Assembly: GCF_027497195.1 (NCBI RefSeq)
Contig: NZ_CP114905.1
Coordinates: 2,046,001 to 2,110,000, forward strand
DNA length: 64,000 bases
Direction: 5' to 3'
Source: Streptomyces sp. WMMC500
GTDB lineage: Bacteria; Actinomycetota; Actinomycetes; Streptomycetales; Streptomycetaceae
Below are positions 1 to 10,215 of the stretch, one piece after another. Position numbers and translations under genes: made by a program. Under the pieces are notes generated by a model. That model did no database searches, was not told the DNA's origin, and saw nothing but the letters and a program-made list of their open reading frames with translations. Positions within the stretch are counted from its first letter, which is position 1. Each line of letters starts with the position of its first letter.

Positions 1-412
1 CGTAGACCGTCAGCCCCATGTCGGACAGCGCCTGGACGTCGCGCACCGCGCCGTCGACCACCGCGCCGGCGAGCCCGGCGTTGACCATGATCTCGCCGAT
101 GAGGTCGCCGATCAGCGCGCGGGTCGTGTCCCCGTGCCCGTTGACGACCAGGACGTCGCCCGGCCGGGCCTCGTCGAGCGCCCGGTGGACCGCGAGGTTG
201 TCGCCCGACCGCACGTCGACGGTGAGCGCGTTGCCCAGCAGCGCGGCCCGCTCGGTGACGAGCCGGATGCCGCCGTCCACGACGGTCATCCGCTCCAGCG
301 CGTCGCCGACGTTGGCGGCTGGCACCTCCCCCAGCCGGCGGGTCTCCCCCGCCGCCACGCGGTCCCAGCCCGGAGTGACGAACACGCTGTCCGCCGCCGC
401 GGCAATGAACAC
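1..412 (-). CDS. RraA-family protein, 5' part
   Basis: The gene runs off the left edge, so only its N-terminal 137 residues are visible. The reading frame contains [20 protein letters not shown] and, further on, [15 protein letters not shown]. These are the conserved segments of the RraA / 4-hydroxy-4-methyl-2-oxoglutarate aldolase fold; the G-D-x12-R-D type signature is the part that binds metal and substrate in the aldolases. Proteins of this fold act either as class II pyruvate aldolases or as RNase E regulators, and the sequence here does not decide between them. I chose the GTG at 412 because an ACGGAGACC ribosome binding site lies just before it and the frame closes upstream. It is transcribed away from the ABC transporter on its right, on the same strand. 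Confidence 0.8.
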   Translation of the reverse strand, partial: MFIAAAADSVFVTPGWDRVAAGETRRLGEVPAANVGDALERMTVVDGGIRLVTERAALLGNALTVDVRSGDNLAVHRALDEARPGDVLVVNGHGDTTRALIGDLIGEIMVNAGLAGAVVDGAVRDVQALSDMGLTVY

Positions 413-512
413 GATGGTCTCCGTTCTTAAATGAGGCACTCATATCAGATAAGAGGACCATAGCCGCTCGGCCGGCCGGCGACAACGGGCGGTCGGGCCG
501 GACGTACGGCAC

Positions 513-547
513 AGGGCGGCAGCCGGCGCACCGCCGGCTGCCGCCCT
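513..547 (-). terminator. Terminator-like hairpin after the ABC exporter operon
   Basis: A perfect 15-bp G/C-rich stem (AGGGCGGCAGCCGGC paired with its complement) surrounds a 5-nt loop. It lies 11 bp beyond the stop codon of the permease gene. There is no T-run, as is usual in actinomycetes. Confidence 0.75.
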
Positions 548-558
548 CGACCCGGCCC

Positions 559-3053
559 CTACGACCGGCGGCGCAGTACCGCCCGCGCCGGGAGGGTGAC
601 CGCGAGCAGCGCCAGGCCGCCCGCGCCGGCCACGAAGGACCCGTACACGAGCGGCGGCACGTAGGGCGCCGTGCCGGTCAGGCCGCTCATCATCGGGAAC
701 AGCGTGGCGGCGGCGATCGCCGAGCCGACGACCACGCCCACCGCCGAGACCAGCGCGCCCTCCCAGCGGAGCATCGCCAGCACCTGGCGCCGGGTGGAGC
801 CGACGAGGCGCAGCGTGCCCAGCTCACGGCGGCGGTCGAGGACCGTCATCACCAGCGTGTTGACGGCGGCGACGGCGGCGAAGCCGCCGAGAACCGCGGC
901 CATGGTCTTGTTGGACCAGGAGCCCAGCTTCGCGTCGAGGCTCTTCTCGGCGGCGTAGCCCGCCGCGTCGGTGACCTCGCCCAGCTCGCCGAGCGCCCGC
1001 GCGTCCCCGCCCCGGACCAGCAGCGTCGTGTCGAAGCCCGAGGTGACGTGCCCGTCCAGGGCCGCCCGGTCCATCGTCACGGTGCCGAGGCCCAGGCCGC
1101 GGCCGTAGACCGAGACGACCTCCGGGTCGGCCTTCGTGCCGTCCGGCAGGTAGAGCGGCAGCCGCTCGCCGACGGAGACGCCCGCCGAGGACGCCAGGGT
1201 CCTGTCGATGGCGATCCGGTCCTTGCCGAGCCGGTCCAGGCTGCCTTCGCGTACGTCCAGGTCCTGCACCTTCGCCAGCTTCTCGGCGGAGGTGACCCCC
1301 TGGGTGGCCGCACCCAGCAGCGACTTGAACTCGCCGGAGCCGACCGGCACCAGCACCCGGGTGTTGAGCACCCCGACCGCCGTGTCCACGCCCGGTGCGC
1401 GGGCGGCGTCGGCCGCCGCGTCCGCCGGCAGCCCCGCCGGGTCCGTCACCACGTGGTCCGCGGTGACGCCCGCGCGCAGTTGCTCGTCGGCGGCGTGGTT
1501 CTCGCTCGTGTTCATGAAGACGAGCGTCGAGGCGAAGGCCATCGCGAGCGCGATCGGGGTGATGGCGGACGCGAGCCGGCGGGCGTGGGTACGGGAGTTG
1601 GCGGCGGCCAGGTGCGCGGACGCACCAGCGGCCCGCAGCGGCAGGCCGAAGAGGCGTGCGCACAGCCGCGCCAGCAGCGGGCCGAGCAGCCCGACGGCGA
1701 GCATGAAGCTCATCACGACGCCGAGGGAGGCGCCGGCCGCGTCGTCGCCGGAGGAGTTGGCCGCGACGCCCGTGAGCATCGCGCCGCCGGCGAGGGCGAC
1801 GACGCCGAGTGCGGTACGGACCACGCCCGGCCGCGTCCGTTCCATCGACGCCTCGGTGAGCGCCTGGCCCGGCTTCATCTTCGCCGGCCGCCGCCCCGCC
1901 GCCCAGCCGGCGCCGAGCGCGGTGAGCAGCCCGGCCCCGACCGCGGCGAGCAGCGGCAGCCCCGAGACGTGCAGGTCGACCGCCTCCGGGACCGCGCCGC
2001 GGTCCTGGAGCTGCCCGAACCACCAGTGCGCGAGCCCGATGCCGGGCAGGGTGCCGAGGATCCCGGCGAGCGGCGCGACGACCAGCGCCTCGGCCGAGAC
2101 CGCGCGGCGGATCTGCCGCGGGGTGGCGCCGACGGCGCGCAGGAGCGCGAACTCGCGGGCCCGCTGGGAGACGGACAGCGCCACGGTCCCGGCCGCGGTG
2201 AAGACCGCGACGATGGCGGCGACCCCGCCGAAGGGGCCGCCGATGCCGAAGAGCGTGTCCTTGCCGTAGGCCAGGCCCGGGTCCTCGACGGCGCCGCGGT
2301 CGTCGCCGACGTGCACCTGGGCGGCGGAGCCGGCCAGGGCCTTCTTCACAGAACCGGCGAGGGTGTCGGCGTCGGTGCCGTCCTTCGCCAGTACGGCGAC
2401 GGCGTCCGCCTTGCCGGGGTGGCCGGCGAGCTCGGGTGCCTGGCTGTCGGCGAACCAGGCCAGGGAGCCCGGCTCGCCGCTGTCCCGTGCGGTGTCCCCG
2501 GCGCCGGCCTCGGCGAGGCCCGCGACGCGGAAGTCCTGCTTCCCGGCGGCGGTCTCCAGCGCGACGGTGTCGCCGACGCCGGCGTCCGCGGCGCGGGCCG
2601 CGGCGGCGTCGAGCACCACTTCGCCGGTACCGGGTGCGCCGCCGGCCGTGAGTTCCGTGCCGGTGAAGGCGTGCGAGCCCCAGCCGTGCGCGGTCAGCGG
2701 GCCGTCCCCGGTCCGTACCGGGAAGGTGAAGTCCGCCACCGCCTCCTGCACGCCCGGCGCCCCGGCGGCCTTCGCCGCCAGCCCGGCGTCGAGGCGTGCC
2801 GTGTCCGGCAGCGGGACGGCCTCCTTCTCCAGGTCCTCGCCGCTGCCCGTGACCACGTACTCGTACTGGTCGGCCGCCGCGACGACCGGTGCCTTCTCGT
2901 ACCGCTCGGCGGGCACCGAGGCGCGCAGGCCGGTTTCGAGCAGGATGCCGCAGGCCGTGACGATCAGCGCCGACATCATCAGCACGACGAAGGTCCCGGC
3001 GAACGAGGCGGGCTTGAAGCGGACGGCGGCGCGGGCGAGTCCGTTGGGGCGCA

Positions 3054-3057
<4 letters not shown>
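559..3057 (-). CDS. FtsX-type ABC transporter permease (two-domain)
   Basis: This 832-residue membrane protein would be the permease of the exporter encoded with the ATPase just upstream. An N-terminal membrane segment lies at about residues 20-42. It is followed by a long extracytoplasmic MacB-like region, then two FtsX domains: one at about 270-390 with the cytoplasmic turn [16 protein letters not shown], and one at about 710-832 with [16 protein letters not shown]. The duplicated FtsX layout is typical of actinomycete permeases that export lipophilic compounds, lipoproteins or antimicrobial peptides; the substrate cannot be told from sequence. The start is the ATG at 3057, which overlaps the ATPase stop as ATGA, so the two are translationally coupled. 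A strong hairpin follows the stop. The NarL-type two-component genes upstream probably control it. Confidence 0.9.
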
Positions 3058-3977
<920 letters not shown>

Positions 3978-4141
3978 GATCCGCCCTTTCGTCATCTCTT
4001 CGTGCTGACGGCTGAAGAGTGCGCGGACGGCTGCCCGCCGGGCGTCATACCCGGGAGCCGATGTGGAGGTGGTACGGCGGTAGGGGGTGGCGGTGGGGCA
4101 GGCCCCACCCCGCCGTGGCGGTCAGCCCTACTCGCCGGGCC

Positions 4142-4849
4142 CTACTCGCCGGGGGCGACCAGCCCCGATTCGTACGCGATGACGACCGCCTGGGCGCGGT
4201 CGCGCAGGTCGAGCTTGGTCAGGACCCGGCTGACGTGCGTCTTCACCGTCTGCTCCGCCAGCACCAGGGTCTCCGCGATCTCCGCGTTGGACCGGCCGCG
4301 GGCGACCAGGGTCAGCACCTCGGTCTCGCGCTCCGTCAGGGCCTTCAGCCGCAGCGCGGGCTTGCCCCGGCCGGCGGGCCGCTGCCGGGCGAAGTCGGCG
4401 ATGAGCCGCCGGGTGACCGACGGGGCGAGCAGCGCGTCGCCCGAGGCCACGACCCGTACCGCCGCGATGAGGTCCGCCGGCGGCGCGTCCTTCAGCAGGA
4501 AGCCGCTCGCCCCCGCCCGCAGCGCCTCGTAGACGTAGTCGTCCACGTCGAACGTGGTGAGCATCAGCACCCGCGGCCGGTGATCCCCCACAGCCTGAAC
4601 GGCGTGGGCGGTGCCCCCATCCCCCGCGGGCGGGGTGAGGATGCGGCGGGCGGCCTCCAGGCCGTCCATCTCGGGCATGCGGACGTCCATCAGCACGACG
4701 TCGGGATGGGTACGCCGGCTCAGCTCCACGCCCGCGGCACCGTCGGGGGCCTCCCCCACGACGTCGATGTCGCTCTGGGCGGCCAGCAGTGCGGCGAAGC
4801 CGGCCCGCACCATGGCCTGGTCGTCGACGATGATGACGCGCGTCGTCAC
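4142..4849 (-). CDS. NarL/LuxR-family response regulator
   Basis: This 235-residue regulator pairs with the histidine kinase encoded just upstream. The receiver domain has D9-D10, the phospho-acceptor Asp at residue 55 in VVLMDVRMPEMDG, and the conserved Lys in GFLLKDAP. A LuxR-type helix-turn-helix occupies about 165-230 (ALTERETEVLTLVARGRSNAEIAETL is its first part, split here for length as ALTERETEVL and SNAEIAETL). The GTG start at 4849 overlaps the kinase stop as GTGA. The likely target is the ABC exporter operon 165 bp downstream on the same strand. Residues about GGTAHAVQAVGDH, between the alpha-3 helix and PRVLMLTTFD, are an insertion encoded by a short palindrome (4583-4620); most family members lack it. 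Confidence 0.9.
   Translation of the reverse strand: MTTRVIIVDDQAMVRAGFAALLAAQSDIDVVGEAPDGAAGVELSRRTHPDVVLMDVRMPEMDGLEAARRILTPPAGDGGTAHAVQAVGDHRPRVLMLTTFDVDDYVYEALRAGASGFLLKDAPPADLIAAVRVVASGDALLAPSVTRRLIADFARQRPAGRGKPALRLKALTERETEVLTLVARGRSNAEIAETLVLAEQTVKTHVSRVLTKLDLRDRAQAVVIAYESGLVAPGE
4583..4620. repeat. Short palindromic element inside the response regulator gene
   Basis: The core CCCACAGCC-TGAAC-GGCGTGGG forms a hairpin, and the element continues to GGTGCCCCCAT. Its outer GGTGCCCCC resembles the GGTACCCCC of the element in the neighbouring ATPase gene. It adds about 13 residues to the receiver domain without breaking the frame. Confidence 0.55.
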
Positions 4850-6066
4850 CCGGTGTCCTTTCCGTTCAGGGGGAGGTGGGCCGCGACCCGAAAGCCGCCG
4901 TCCGGCAGCGGGCCCGCCTCGAAGGTGCCGTCGACGAGCCGGACCCGCTCGCGCATGCCGACGAGGCCGTGCCCGGTGCCGCTCTGCTCCAGCGGCGCGG
5001 CGCGCAGTTCGGGCGGCGGCCCGTTGACGACGAGGACGGTGAGCCCGTCGCCGCCGTCCGACAGCGACACCCGCGTCGCGGCGCCCGGCGCGTGCCGTAC
5101 GACGTTCGCCAGCGCCTCCTGGACGATGCGGTACGCGGACAGCCCCACCGCCTCCGGCACGTCGGCGTCGCAGGGGGTGAACTCCACGGGCCCGCCGGCC
5201 CGCTCCGTGGCCGCCACCAACTGCCCGATCTGCGCCAGGTCCGGCTGCGGCGCGACCTCGCCGTGCGTCTCCTCGTTGCGCAGCACCCCGAGGAGCCGGC
5301 GCATCTCGCCCAGCGACTCGCGCGCGGTCGCCGCGATGGACGTGAACTCCCCGCGCACCTCCGGCGGCAGTTCGGCGAGCCGGTACTCCGCGGTGTCCGC
5401 CTGCACCGTGATGACGGACATGTGGTGCGCCACCACGTCGTGCAGCTCGCGTGCGATACGGGCGCGCTCCTCCAGCAGCGTCCGCCGGCCGCGCTCGGCC
5501 TCGCTGATCGTCTCCTGCTCGGTCAGCCTGCGCTGCACCTCGTGCCGCTCCCGCAGGACGCCGGTGATCAGGAGGGTCACCCCGCCGAGGATCATCAGCA
5601 GGACGCTTCTGTCGTTCACCCGGTCGGGCGCGACGTACAGCAGCCCGACGTTCGCACCCGCCGTCGCCAGCCACACCAGCACCAGCGTCCGGCGGGACTC
5701 GCGCATGCCGAGGGCGAGGCAGAGGCCGATGTACCCGACGATCTGCATCGGCGGGAACGGCCACTCCTGCCGCTCGCCGTACTCGGCGCTGAGCAGGGCC
5801 AGCGCCCCGGCCACGTCCGCGGCGAAGACCACGTACCAGGCGAGCAGCGGCCGGGTGACGGCGAGCAGCAGCGGCGCCGCCTGCGCGACGGCCAGCAGGC
5901 TCGCGACGCCGGCGTTCAGCCCGTAGTCGACGGTGAGCACCCGGATGGTGGTGGGCAGGAGGGAGACGCACAGCACGAACGCCAGGCCCCACGGCAGCAG
6001 TCGCACCCACCGGCGCGACGAGGCCGCGAGCAGCGGGCGCGGGCGCTCCGGCTCCACGGACGTCAT
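4846..6066 (-). CDS. Sensor histidine kinase, HisKA_3 type
   Basis: This 406-residue membrane kinase has about five or six membrane segments between residues 25 and 170 and no large extracytoplasmic sensor domain. A coiled linker is followed by the HisKA_3 dimerisation motif RARIARELHDVVAHHMSV, with His209 as phospho-acceptor. The ATPase domain has its N-box in YRIVQEALANVVRHAP (about 305-320) and the G-rich motif GHGLVGMRERV (about 372). Kinases of this layout sense membrane or cell-envelope stress through their membrane region (LiaS and DesK are known examples). It is the first gene of a kinase-regulator pair that reads into the ABC exporter. The start is ATG, and the stop overlaps the regulator start. 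Confidence 0.9.
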   Translation of the reverse strand: MTSVEPERPRPLLAASSRRWVRLLPWGLAFVLCVSLLPTTIRVLTVDYGLNAGVASLLAVAQAAPLLLAVTRPLLAWYVVFAADVAGALALLSAEYGERQEWPFPPMQIVGYIGLCLALGMRESRRTLVLVWLATAGANVGLLYVAPDRVNDRSVLLMILGGVTLLITGVLRERHEVQRRLTEQETISEAERGRRTLLEERARIARELHDVVAHHMSVITVQADTAEYRLAELPPEVRGEFTSIAATARESLGEMRRLLGVLRNEETHGEVAPQPDLAQIGQLVAATERAGGPVEFTPCDADVPEAVGLSAYRIVQEALANVVRHAPGAATRVSLSDGGDGLTVLVVNGPPPELRAAPLEQSGTGHGLVGMRERVRLVDGTFEAGPLPDGGFRVAAHLPLNGKDTG

Positions 6067-6207
6067 GGGCCCAGCCTATGCGCGGCCGTACGGGCCCCGG
6101 GGCGGCGGCCCGTGGCACGGACGGGCGGGGTGAGGTGCGGGGGGGCGGGCGGGTGCCAGGTTCCGCACCGGACGGGAACCGGAGTTCACGCGGCCTTCTC
6201 GGTCCTC

Positions 6208-6236
6208 GGGGACCCACGTCCCCGAACGTGGGCCCC
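6208..6236 (-). terminator. Secondary hairpin downstream of the hydratase operon
   Basis: GGGGACCCACGT and ACGTGGGCCCC pair with one bulged A around a 6-nt loop. It lies in the gap between the kinase start and the hydratase operon, beyond the stronger hairpin at 6263-6300. Confidence 0.45.
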
Positions 6237-6262
6237 TTGTTACTGCCCGCGGACGGGTGCGG

Positions 6263-6300
6263 GGCGCACCGCGGCGGGCAGAGGCCCGCCGCGGTGCGCC
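6263..6300 (-). terminator. Terminator hairpin of the adenylation-reductase-hydratase operon
   Basis: A perfect 17-bp stem (GGCGCACCGCGGCGGGC with its complement) around a 4-nt AGAG loop ends 5 bp past the hydratase stop codon. Confidence 0.8.
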
Positions 6301-6305
6301 GGCGG

Positions 6306-7082
6306 CTACCGGCCGGAGAAGCGCGGCTCGCGCTTCTCCAGGAAGGCGCGCATACCCTCCTTCTGGTCGCTGGTGGCGAACAGGGCGTGGAACAGCCGCC
6401 GTTCGAACAGCAGCCCTTCCCGCAGCGGCAGCTCCTGCGCCCGGCCGACGGCCTCGCGGGCCGCCCGTACCGCCGTGGTGCTGCGGGCCGCGATGGCGGA
6501 CGCCACCTCGTGCGCCTCGTCGGCGAGCCGGTCCGCCGGGACGACGCGGGCGACCAGGCCGGCACGCTCGGCCTCCGCGGCGTCCATGGTCCGGCCGGTG
6601 AGGATCAGGTCCATGGCCTTCGCCTTGCCCACGGCCCGGATCAGGCGCTGGGTGCCGCCGATGCCGGGGATCACCCCGAGGGAGAGCTCCGGCTGGCCGA
6701 ACACCGCGGAGTCGGCGGCGACGATGAGGTCGCACATCATCGCCAGCTCGCAGCCGCCGCCCAGCGCGTAGCCGCTGACCGCCGCCACGGTCGGGGTGCG
6801 CAGGGCGCAGAAGGCGTCCCAGCCGGCGAAGTAGTCCTCCTCCGCCATCTCGACCGCCGACTTCGTCGCCATCTCCCGGATGTCGGCGCCGGCGGCGAAG
6901 GCGCGTTCGGAGCCGGTGACGACGAAGCAGCCGACGTCCGGGTCGGCGTCGAGTTCGCCGAGTGCCCCGGTCAGTTCCTCCATCAGCGCGCCGCTGAGCG
7001 CGTTGAGTACCGCGGGCCGGTGCAGCCGGGCCGTCACCACGGCTCCGTCCTTCCCGTCCCTCTCGATCTTCACGTGTTCCAC
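6306..7082 (-). CDS. Enoyl-CoA hydratase/isomerase
   Basis: This 258-residue protein has the usual length of a crotonase. The CoA-binding [11 protein letters not shown] segment (about 61-71), the oxyanion-hole [14 protein letters not shown] (about 105-118) and [17 protein letters not shown] (about 131-147) are all present. Glu112 and Glu132, 20 residues apart, match the two catalytic glutamates of true enoyl-CoA hydratases, so the enzyme should hydrate 2-enoyl-CoA thioesters in the cytoplasm. It is the last gene of an operon with a membrane reductase and an adenylation protein. The GTG at 7082 is chosen because GGAGG lies 5 nt upstream. A second GTG overlapping the reductase stop (at about 7112) would add ten residues. 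Confidence 0.88.
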   Translation of the reverse strand: MEHVKIERDGKDGAVVTARLHRPAVLNALSGALMEELTGALGELDADPDVGCFVVTGSERAFAAGADIREMATKSAVEMAEEDYFAGWDAFCALRTPTVAAVSGYALGGGCELAMMCDLIVAADSAVFGQPELSLGVIPGIGGTQRLIRAVGKAKAMDLILTGRTMDAAEAERAGLVARVVPADRLADEAHEVASAIAARSTTAVRAAREAVGRAQELPLREGLLFERRLFHALFATSDQKEGMRAFLEKREPRFSGR

Positions 7083-7108
7083 TGCTGCCTCCCGGTGTCC
7101 GTGTGCGG

Positions 7109-8410
7109 TCACGAGTCCCAGATCGCGCCGTAGGCGGGGATGCCGCGGCTTTCGAGGGCGTGCACGACGCGCCACGTGAGCTTCTTGTTGGAGATGCAGA
7201 TCACCGCCTCGGCGCCGGACCTCTCGTAGGCCCAGTACGCGAGGCGCACCATGTCGGGCTTGCCCCGCTCGTCGGTGTCCCAGATGAGGGCGTCGGACTG
7301 GACGGCGAGGATTTCGTCGACGAGCGCGTCCCCGTAGGTGTGGCGGGGGCTGCGGGTGGACCACACCAGGGTGGCCGGCACCTGCTGCGCCAGCAGGTGG
7401 GGCAGGCACGGGCCGATGCCGCTGCCGGTGGCGACGTAGACCACCTTGGTGAAGAGCCGTTCGATGTTGGCGACGCCCGCCGTGGTGATGCCCTTGACCC
7501 ACACCTTCTCCGGGGCGTCGTCGATCAGCCTGCCCGTCCAGTCCCCGGCGCGGGAGACCGTCAGGCGGAATCCCTCCTCGCCGGGGGCGGGGACGTTGGC
7601 GAAGGAGTGCCACTCCAGCAGCGGGCTGCGGCTGACCGCTGTGGAGGACCCGGCGAACGGCGTCTCCCCGTGGTTGAAGCGGAGCAGTGCCACGTGCGCC
7701 GACGGGCGGGTGATCCCGACCGGCACCCTGCGCAGCCGCAGCCACGGCAGCGCGACACTCGCGGTGATGCCCGCCAGCACCCACAGCGCCACCGCCGAGC
7801 CGGTCAGCGCCGCCTGCGCCCACAGGAGGGCCAGAGTCGCCCAGCCGGCGAAACGGTGGGTGCGCTCGAACAGGTCGTGGCGCGGGGTACGGATCCGCGG
7901 CAGCGTGGTCACCAGCATGGTGGCGAGCAGCAGCAGCGGGGCGTAGCTCACCGACAGCACCACGGCGTCGGCGCCCTCGGCGGTCAGTGCCGCCACCGAT
8001 GCGCAGAACCAGAGCGAGCCGGCCAGAGCGCCGCCGACGTGCAGGCCGCCGAAGTGGTAGACCTTGCCGAGAGTCCAGCGGATCCTCAGGGGCCAGTGGG
8101 TCGGGGCGGAGGTGGCGACGCGGAAGAAGAGGTTGATGACGTACTGGTTGCGCACGATCACGGCCAGCGCAACGTTCGCGAGCGCCATGTACGACAGTGT
8201 CCGCGCGTCCCACCATCCCCCGGTGGTGCCGGCGGTGGCCGCCGCGAGGTTCCCGGCGAGCACCCCGGCGGCGAGCCGGTTGTAGTGCATCAGGCGGGGG
8301 TGCTTGAACGCGCGGCGCAGCGCTCCGGTGCACGGCGGCAGCCGCACCTCCCCGGGCGCGGACGGCACCCGGACGCGGGTGGTGGCGTCCTGGGCGACCG
8401 GGGCCGTCAT
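7109..8410 (-). CDS. Membrane flavin/NAD(P)-binding reductase, TmpL-like C-terminal half
   Basis: This 433-residue protein has about six membrane segments in its first half (roughly residues 45-215). A ferredoxin-reductase-like part follows: an FAD-binding beta-barrel region at about 220-280 and an NAD-binding region with [12 protein letters not shown] at about 322-333 and later [12 protein letters not shown]. The ATG at 8410 overlaps the stop of the adenylation gene as ATGA. In fungi, TmpA/TmpL-type proteins join an AMP-binding domain, six membrane segments and an FAD/NAD(P)-binding domain in one chain. Here the same parts are encoded as two coupled genes, which suggests that the adenylation protein works at the membrane with this reductase. 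The substrate is unknown. It lacks the conserved histidine pattern that would make me call it a haem-containing ferric reductase with confidence. Confidence 0.75.
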   Translation of the reverse strand: MTAPVAQDATTRVRVPSAPGEVRLPPCTGALRRAFKHPRLMHYNRLAAGVLAGNLAAATAGTTGGWWDARTLSYMALANVALAVIVRNQYVINLFFRVATSAPTHWPLRIRWTLGKVYHFGGLHVGGALAGSLWFCASVAALTAEGADAVVLSVSYAPLLLLATMLVTTLPRIRTPRHDLFERTHRFAGWATLALLWAQAALTGSAVALWVLAGITASVALPWLRLRRVPVGITRPSAHVALLRFNHGETPFAGSSTAVSRSPLLEWHSFANVPAPGEEGFRLTVSRAGDWTGRLIDDAPEKVWVKGITTAGVANIERLFTKVVYVATGSGIGPCLPHLLAQQVPATLVWSTRSPRHTYGDALVDEILAVQSDALIWDTDERGKPDMVRLAYWAYERSGAEAVICISNKKLTWRVVHALESRGIPAYGAIWDS

Positions 8411-10029
8411 GACACGGCTCCCTGCGTGACGGCGGGGGTGAGGGCCGCCACCGGGGCCGCGGTGGCCAGGCGCCGCAGGAGCGCCTTGTCCGTCTTGCCG
8501 CGCGCGGTGACGGGCAGCGCGTCGAGCGCGTGCACCTCCGCCGGTGTGCAGTAGTACGGCAGCGCCGCGGCAACGGCACGCCGCGCCGCGTCCGTGTCCA
8601 CGTCCGCCGGGGTCACGAAGGACACCAGGCTGTGCCCGTCTCGCTGCAGCGTGACCGCCTGCCGGCAGCCGGGGACGGACTCCAGCACGGCGGAGACGGA
8701 GTCGAGCTCGACACGGAAGCCGCGCACCTTGACCTGGTCGTCGGTGCGCCCGAGGTGCTCCAGCTCGCCTTCCGGGGTCCAGCGGCCCAGGTCGCGGGTG
8801 CGGAACATCATCCGCCCGCCGCCGATGAAGGGGTCGGGCGCGTACCGCTCCGCGTTCAGGGACGGGTAGTCGAGGTAGCCGGCCGAGACGCAGTCGCCGC
8901 CGGCCCACATCTCGCCTATCTCGCCGATGGGCAGCGGGCGCAGCCGGTCGTCGAGGACGTAGACGGTGTTGTTGGGAGTGGGGCGGCCGATCGTGAGCCC
9001 GGTGCCCGGCGTGTGCCGGTGCATCGTGTTGACGATGGTGGTCTCGGTCGGACCGCAGCAGTTGTAGAAGGTGGCCGTCCCCGCCCAGGCGTCGGCGAGG
9101 GGCACGGGGCAGGGTTCGCCCGCGACGGCGACGGTGCGCACGCGGGCACAGCGGGCCGGGTCGATCCGGCTCAGCACGGTCGGGGTCGCGATCAGCACGT
9201 CGGCGCGCTCCGCGGTGGCGGCGATGTCGCGGCCCCGGACGAGCAGCGTGGCGCCGTGTGCGAGGCAGCCGAGGATCTCCCAGGACGCCATGTCGAAGGC
9301 GATGTTGAGGAGCTGAGCCACGCGCAGGCCGGGGCGGATGCCCAGGCTGCCGGGCTCGGTGAGCACGATGTTGCAGACGTTGCGGTGGGTGACGACGACG
9401 CCGTTGGGGGTCCCGGTGGTGCCGGAGGTGAACAGCACGTAGCAGGGGTCGTCCGGGACCGCGGGCCGCCGCCCGCCCGGTGAGTTCCGGAGCGGGTACG
9501 CCGGGCTCGGAGGGAGTGCCCCGGACATCACCTCGTCGACGTTGACGAGGATGGTTCCCTCCGGCACCGGTACGAGGCCGGCGAAGTCCGAGACGGTCAG
9601 GACGACCTTGGTCCGGGCGGTGCGCATCACGTGGCGAAGCTGCGCCGCCGGGGCCACGCCGACGTCCTGCGGCACGTAGGCGGCGCCCGCCTTCAGCGTC
9701 CCCAGCAAGCCGACCAGCATGGGTAACGAGCGGCGTAGGAACACCCCCACGGTGTCGCCCGCGCCGACGCCGCAGCCGGTCAGCACGGCGGCCAGCCGCT
9801 CGGCGTGCCGGTCGAGTTCGCCGTAGGTGAGGGTCTCGCCCAGGTGCTCGGCGGCGACGGCATCGGGCCGGGCGGCGGCGTGCTCCTCGATGGGCCGGTG
9901 GATGAGCCGGTACGGCGGTGTGCTCGCGGGGCCCCGGCCGAACTGCCGGAAGAGCCGGCGGTCGGCGTCGGGCAGGTGGTTCGTGGCTGTCGCGAGAGCG
10001 TGGGAGTCGGGCGTATGCGTCACACGCAC
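8407..10029 (-). CDS. Stand-alone AMP-binding adenylation protein
   Basis: This 540-residue protein contains a complete adenylation domain of the NRPS type. A3 [19 protein letters not shown] is near 200, A4 FDMASWEI follows, A5 NCCGPTETT is near 325, A7/A8 [16 protein letters not shown] is near 430, and the A10 lysine is in [10 protein letters not shown] near 512. No carrier protein, condensation or thioesterase domain follows, so the adenylate must be used in trans. The first gene of its operon, it overlaps the membrane reductase by 4 bp. The GTG at 10029 has AGGAGG 5 nt upstream; a GTG two codons later is possible. FDMASWEI carries the Asp that contacts the alpha-amino group in amino-acid-activating domains, so an amino acid substrate is plausible. 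Confidence 0.85.
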   Translation of the reverse strand: MRVTHTPDSHALATATNHLPDADRRLFRQFGRGPASTPPYRLIHRPIEEHAAARPDAVAAEHLGETLTYGELDRHAERLAAVLTGCGVGAGDTVGVFLRRSLPMLVGLLGTLKAGAAYVPQDVGVAPAAQLRHVMRTARTKVVLTVSDFAGLVPVPEGTILVNVDEVMSGALPPSPAYPLRNSPGGRRPAVPDDPCYVLFTSGTTGTPNGVVVTHRNVCNIVLTEPGSLGIRPGLRVAQLLNIAFDMASWEILGCLAHGATLLVRGRDIAATAERADVLIATPTVLSRIDPARCARVRTVAVAGEPCPVPLADAWAGTATFYNCCGPTETTIVNTMHRHTPGTGLTIGRPTPNNTVYVLDDRLRPLPIGEIGEMWAGGDCVSAGYLDYPSLNAERYAPDPFIGGGRMMFRTRDLGRWTPEGELEHLGRTDDQVKVRGFRVELDSVSAVLESVPGCRQAVTLQRDGHSLVSFVTPADVDTDAARRAVAAALPYYCTPAEVHALDALPVTARGKTDKALLRRLATAAPVAALTPAVTQGAVS

Positions 10030-10115
10030 AGAAGCCTCCTGGCAGTCCAGGCTCCGCGCGCCCGCCGGCGGCGAGCGCGCGGAGTCGGATGGGCAGTGGT
10101 CGAGAGCCGTGCGGA

Positions 10116-10140
10116 GGTGGCCGTGTGCGCACACGCCACC
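10116..10140 (-). terminator. Possible terminator of the MacAB-like operon
   Basis: GGTGG(C)CGTGTG pairs with CACACGCCACC, giving an 11-bp stem with one bulge, 76 bp beyond the permease stop and before the adenylation gene. The rest of the 186-bp gap shows only a short tandem GGGCCGCACACC duplication. Confidence 0.45.
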
Positions 10141-10215
10141 GGCGTTCGAGACAGGGGACGTACGGGCCGCACACCGGGCCGCACACCGGGGCCTTCGGGC
10201 CCTCCCGTGCCCGGC

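Noticed and set aside
6186..6206. Minus-strand codons for RTEKAA and a stop, like the end of the trmA-type gene
   Set aside because: Only 21 bp agree, the preceding residues do not, and none of the flanking attachment-type sequence is present; chance at this GC content is the simpler explanation.
7109..8410. Haem-containing ferric reductase (FRE/NOX type)
   Set aside because: The paired histidines in two membrane helices needed for two haems are not evident, so only the flavin/NAD part is claimed.
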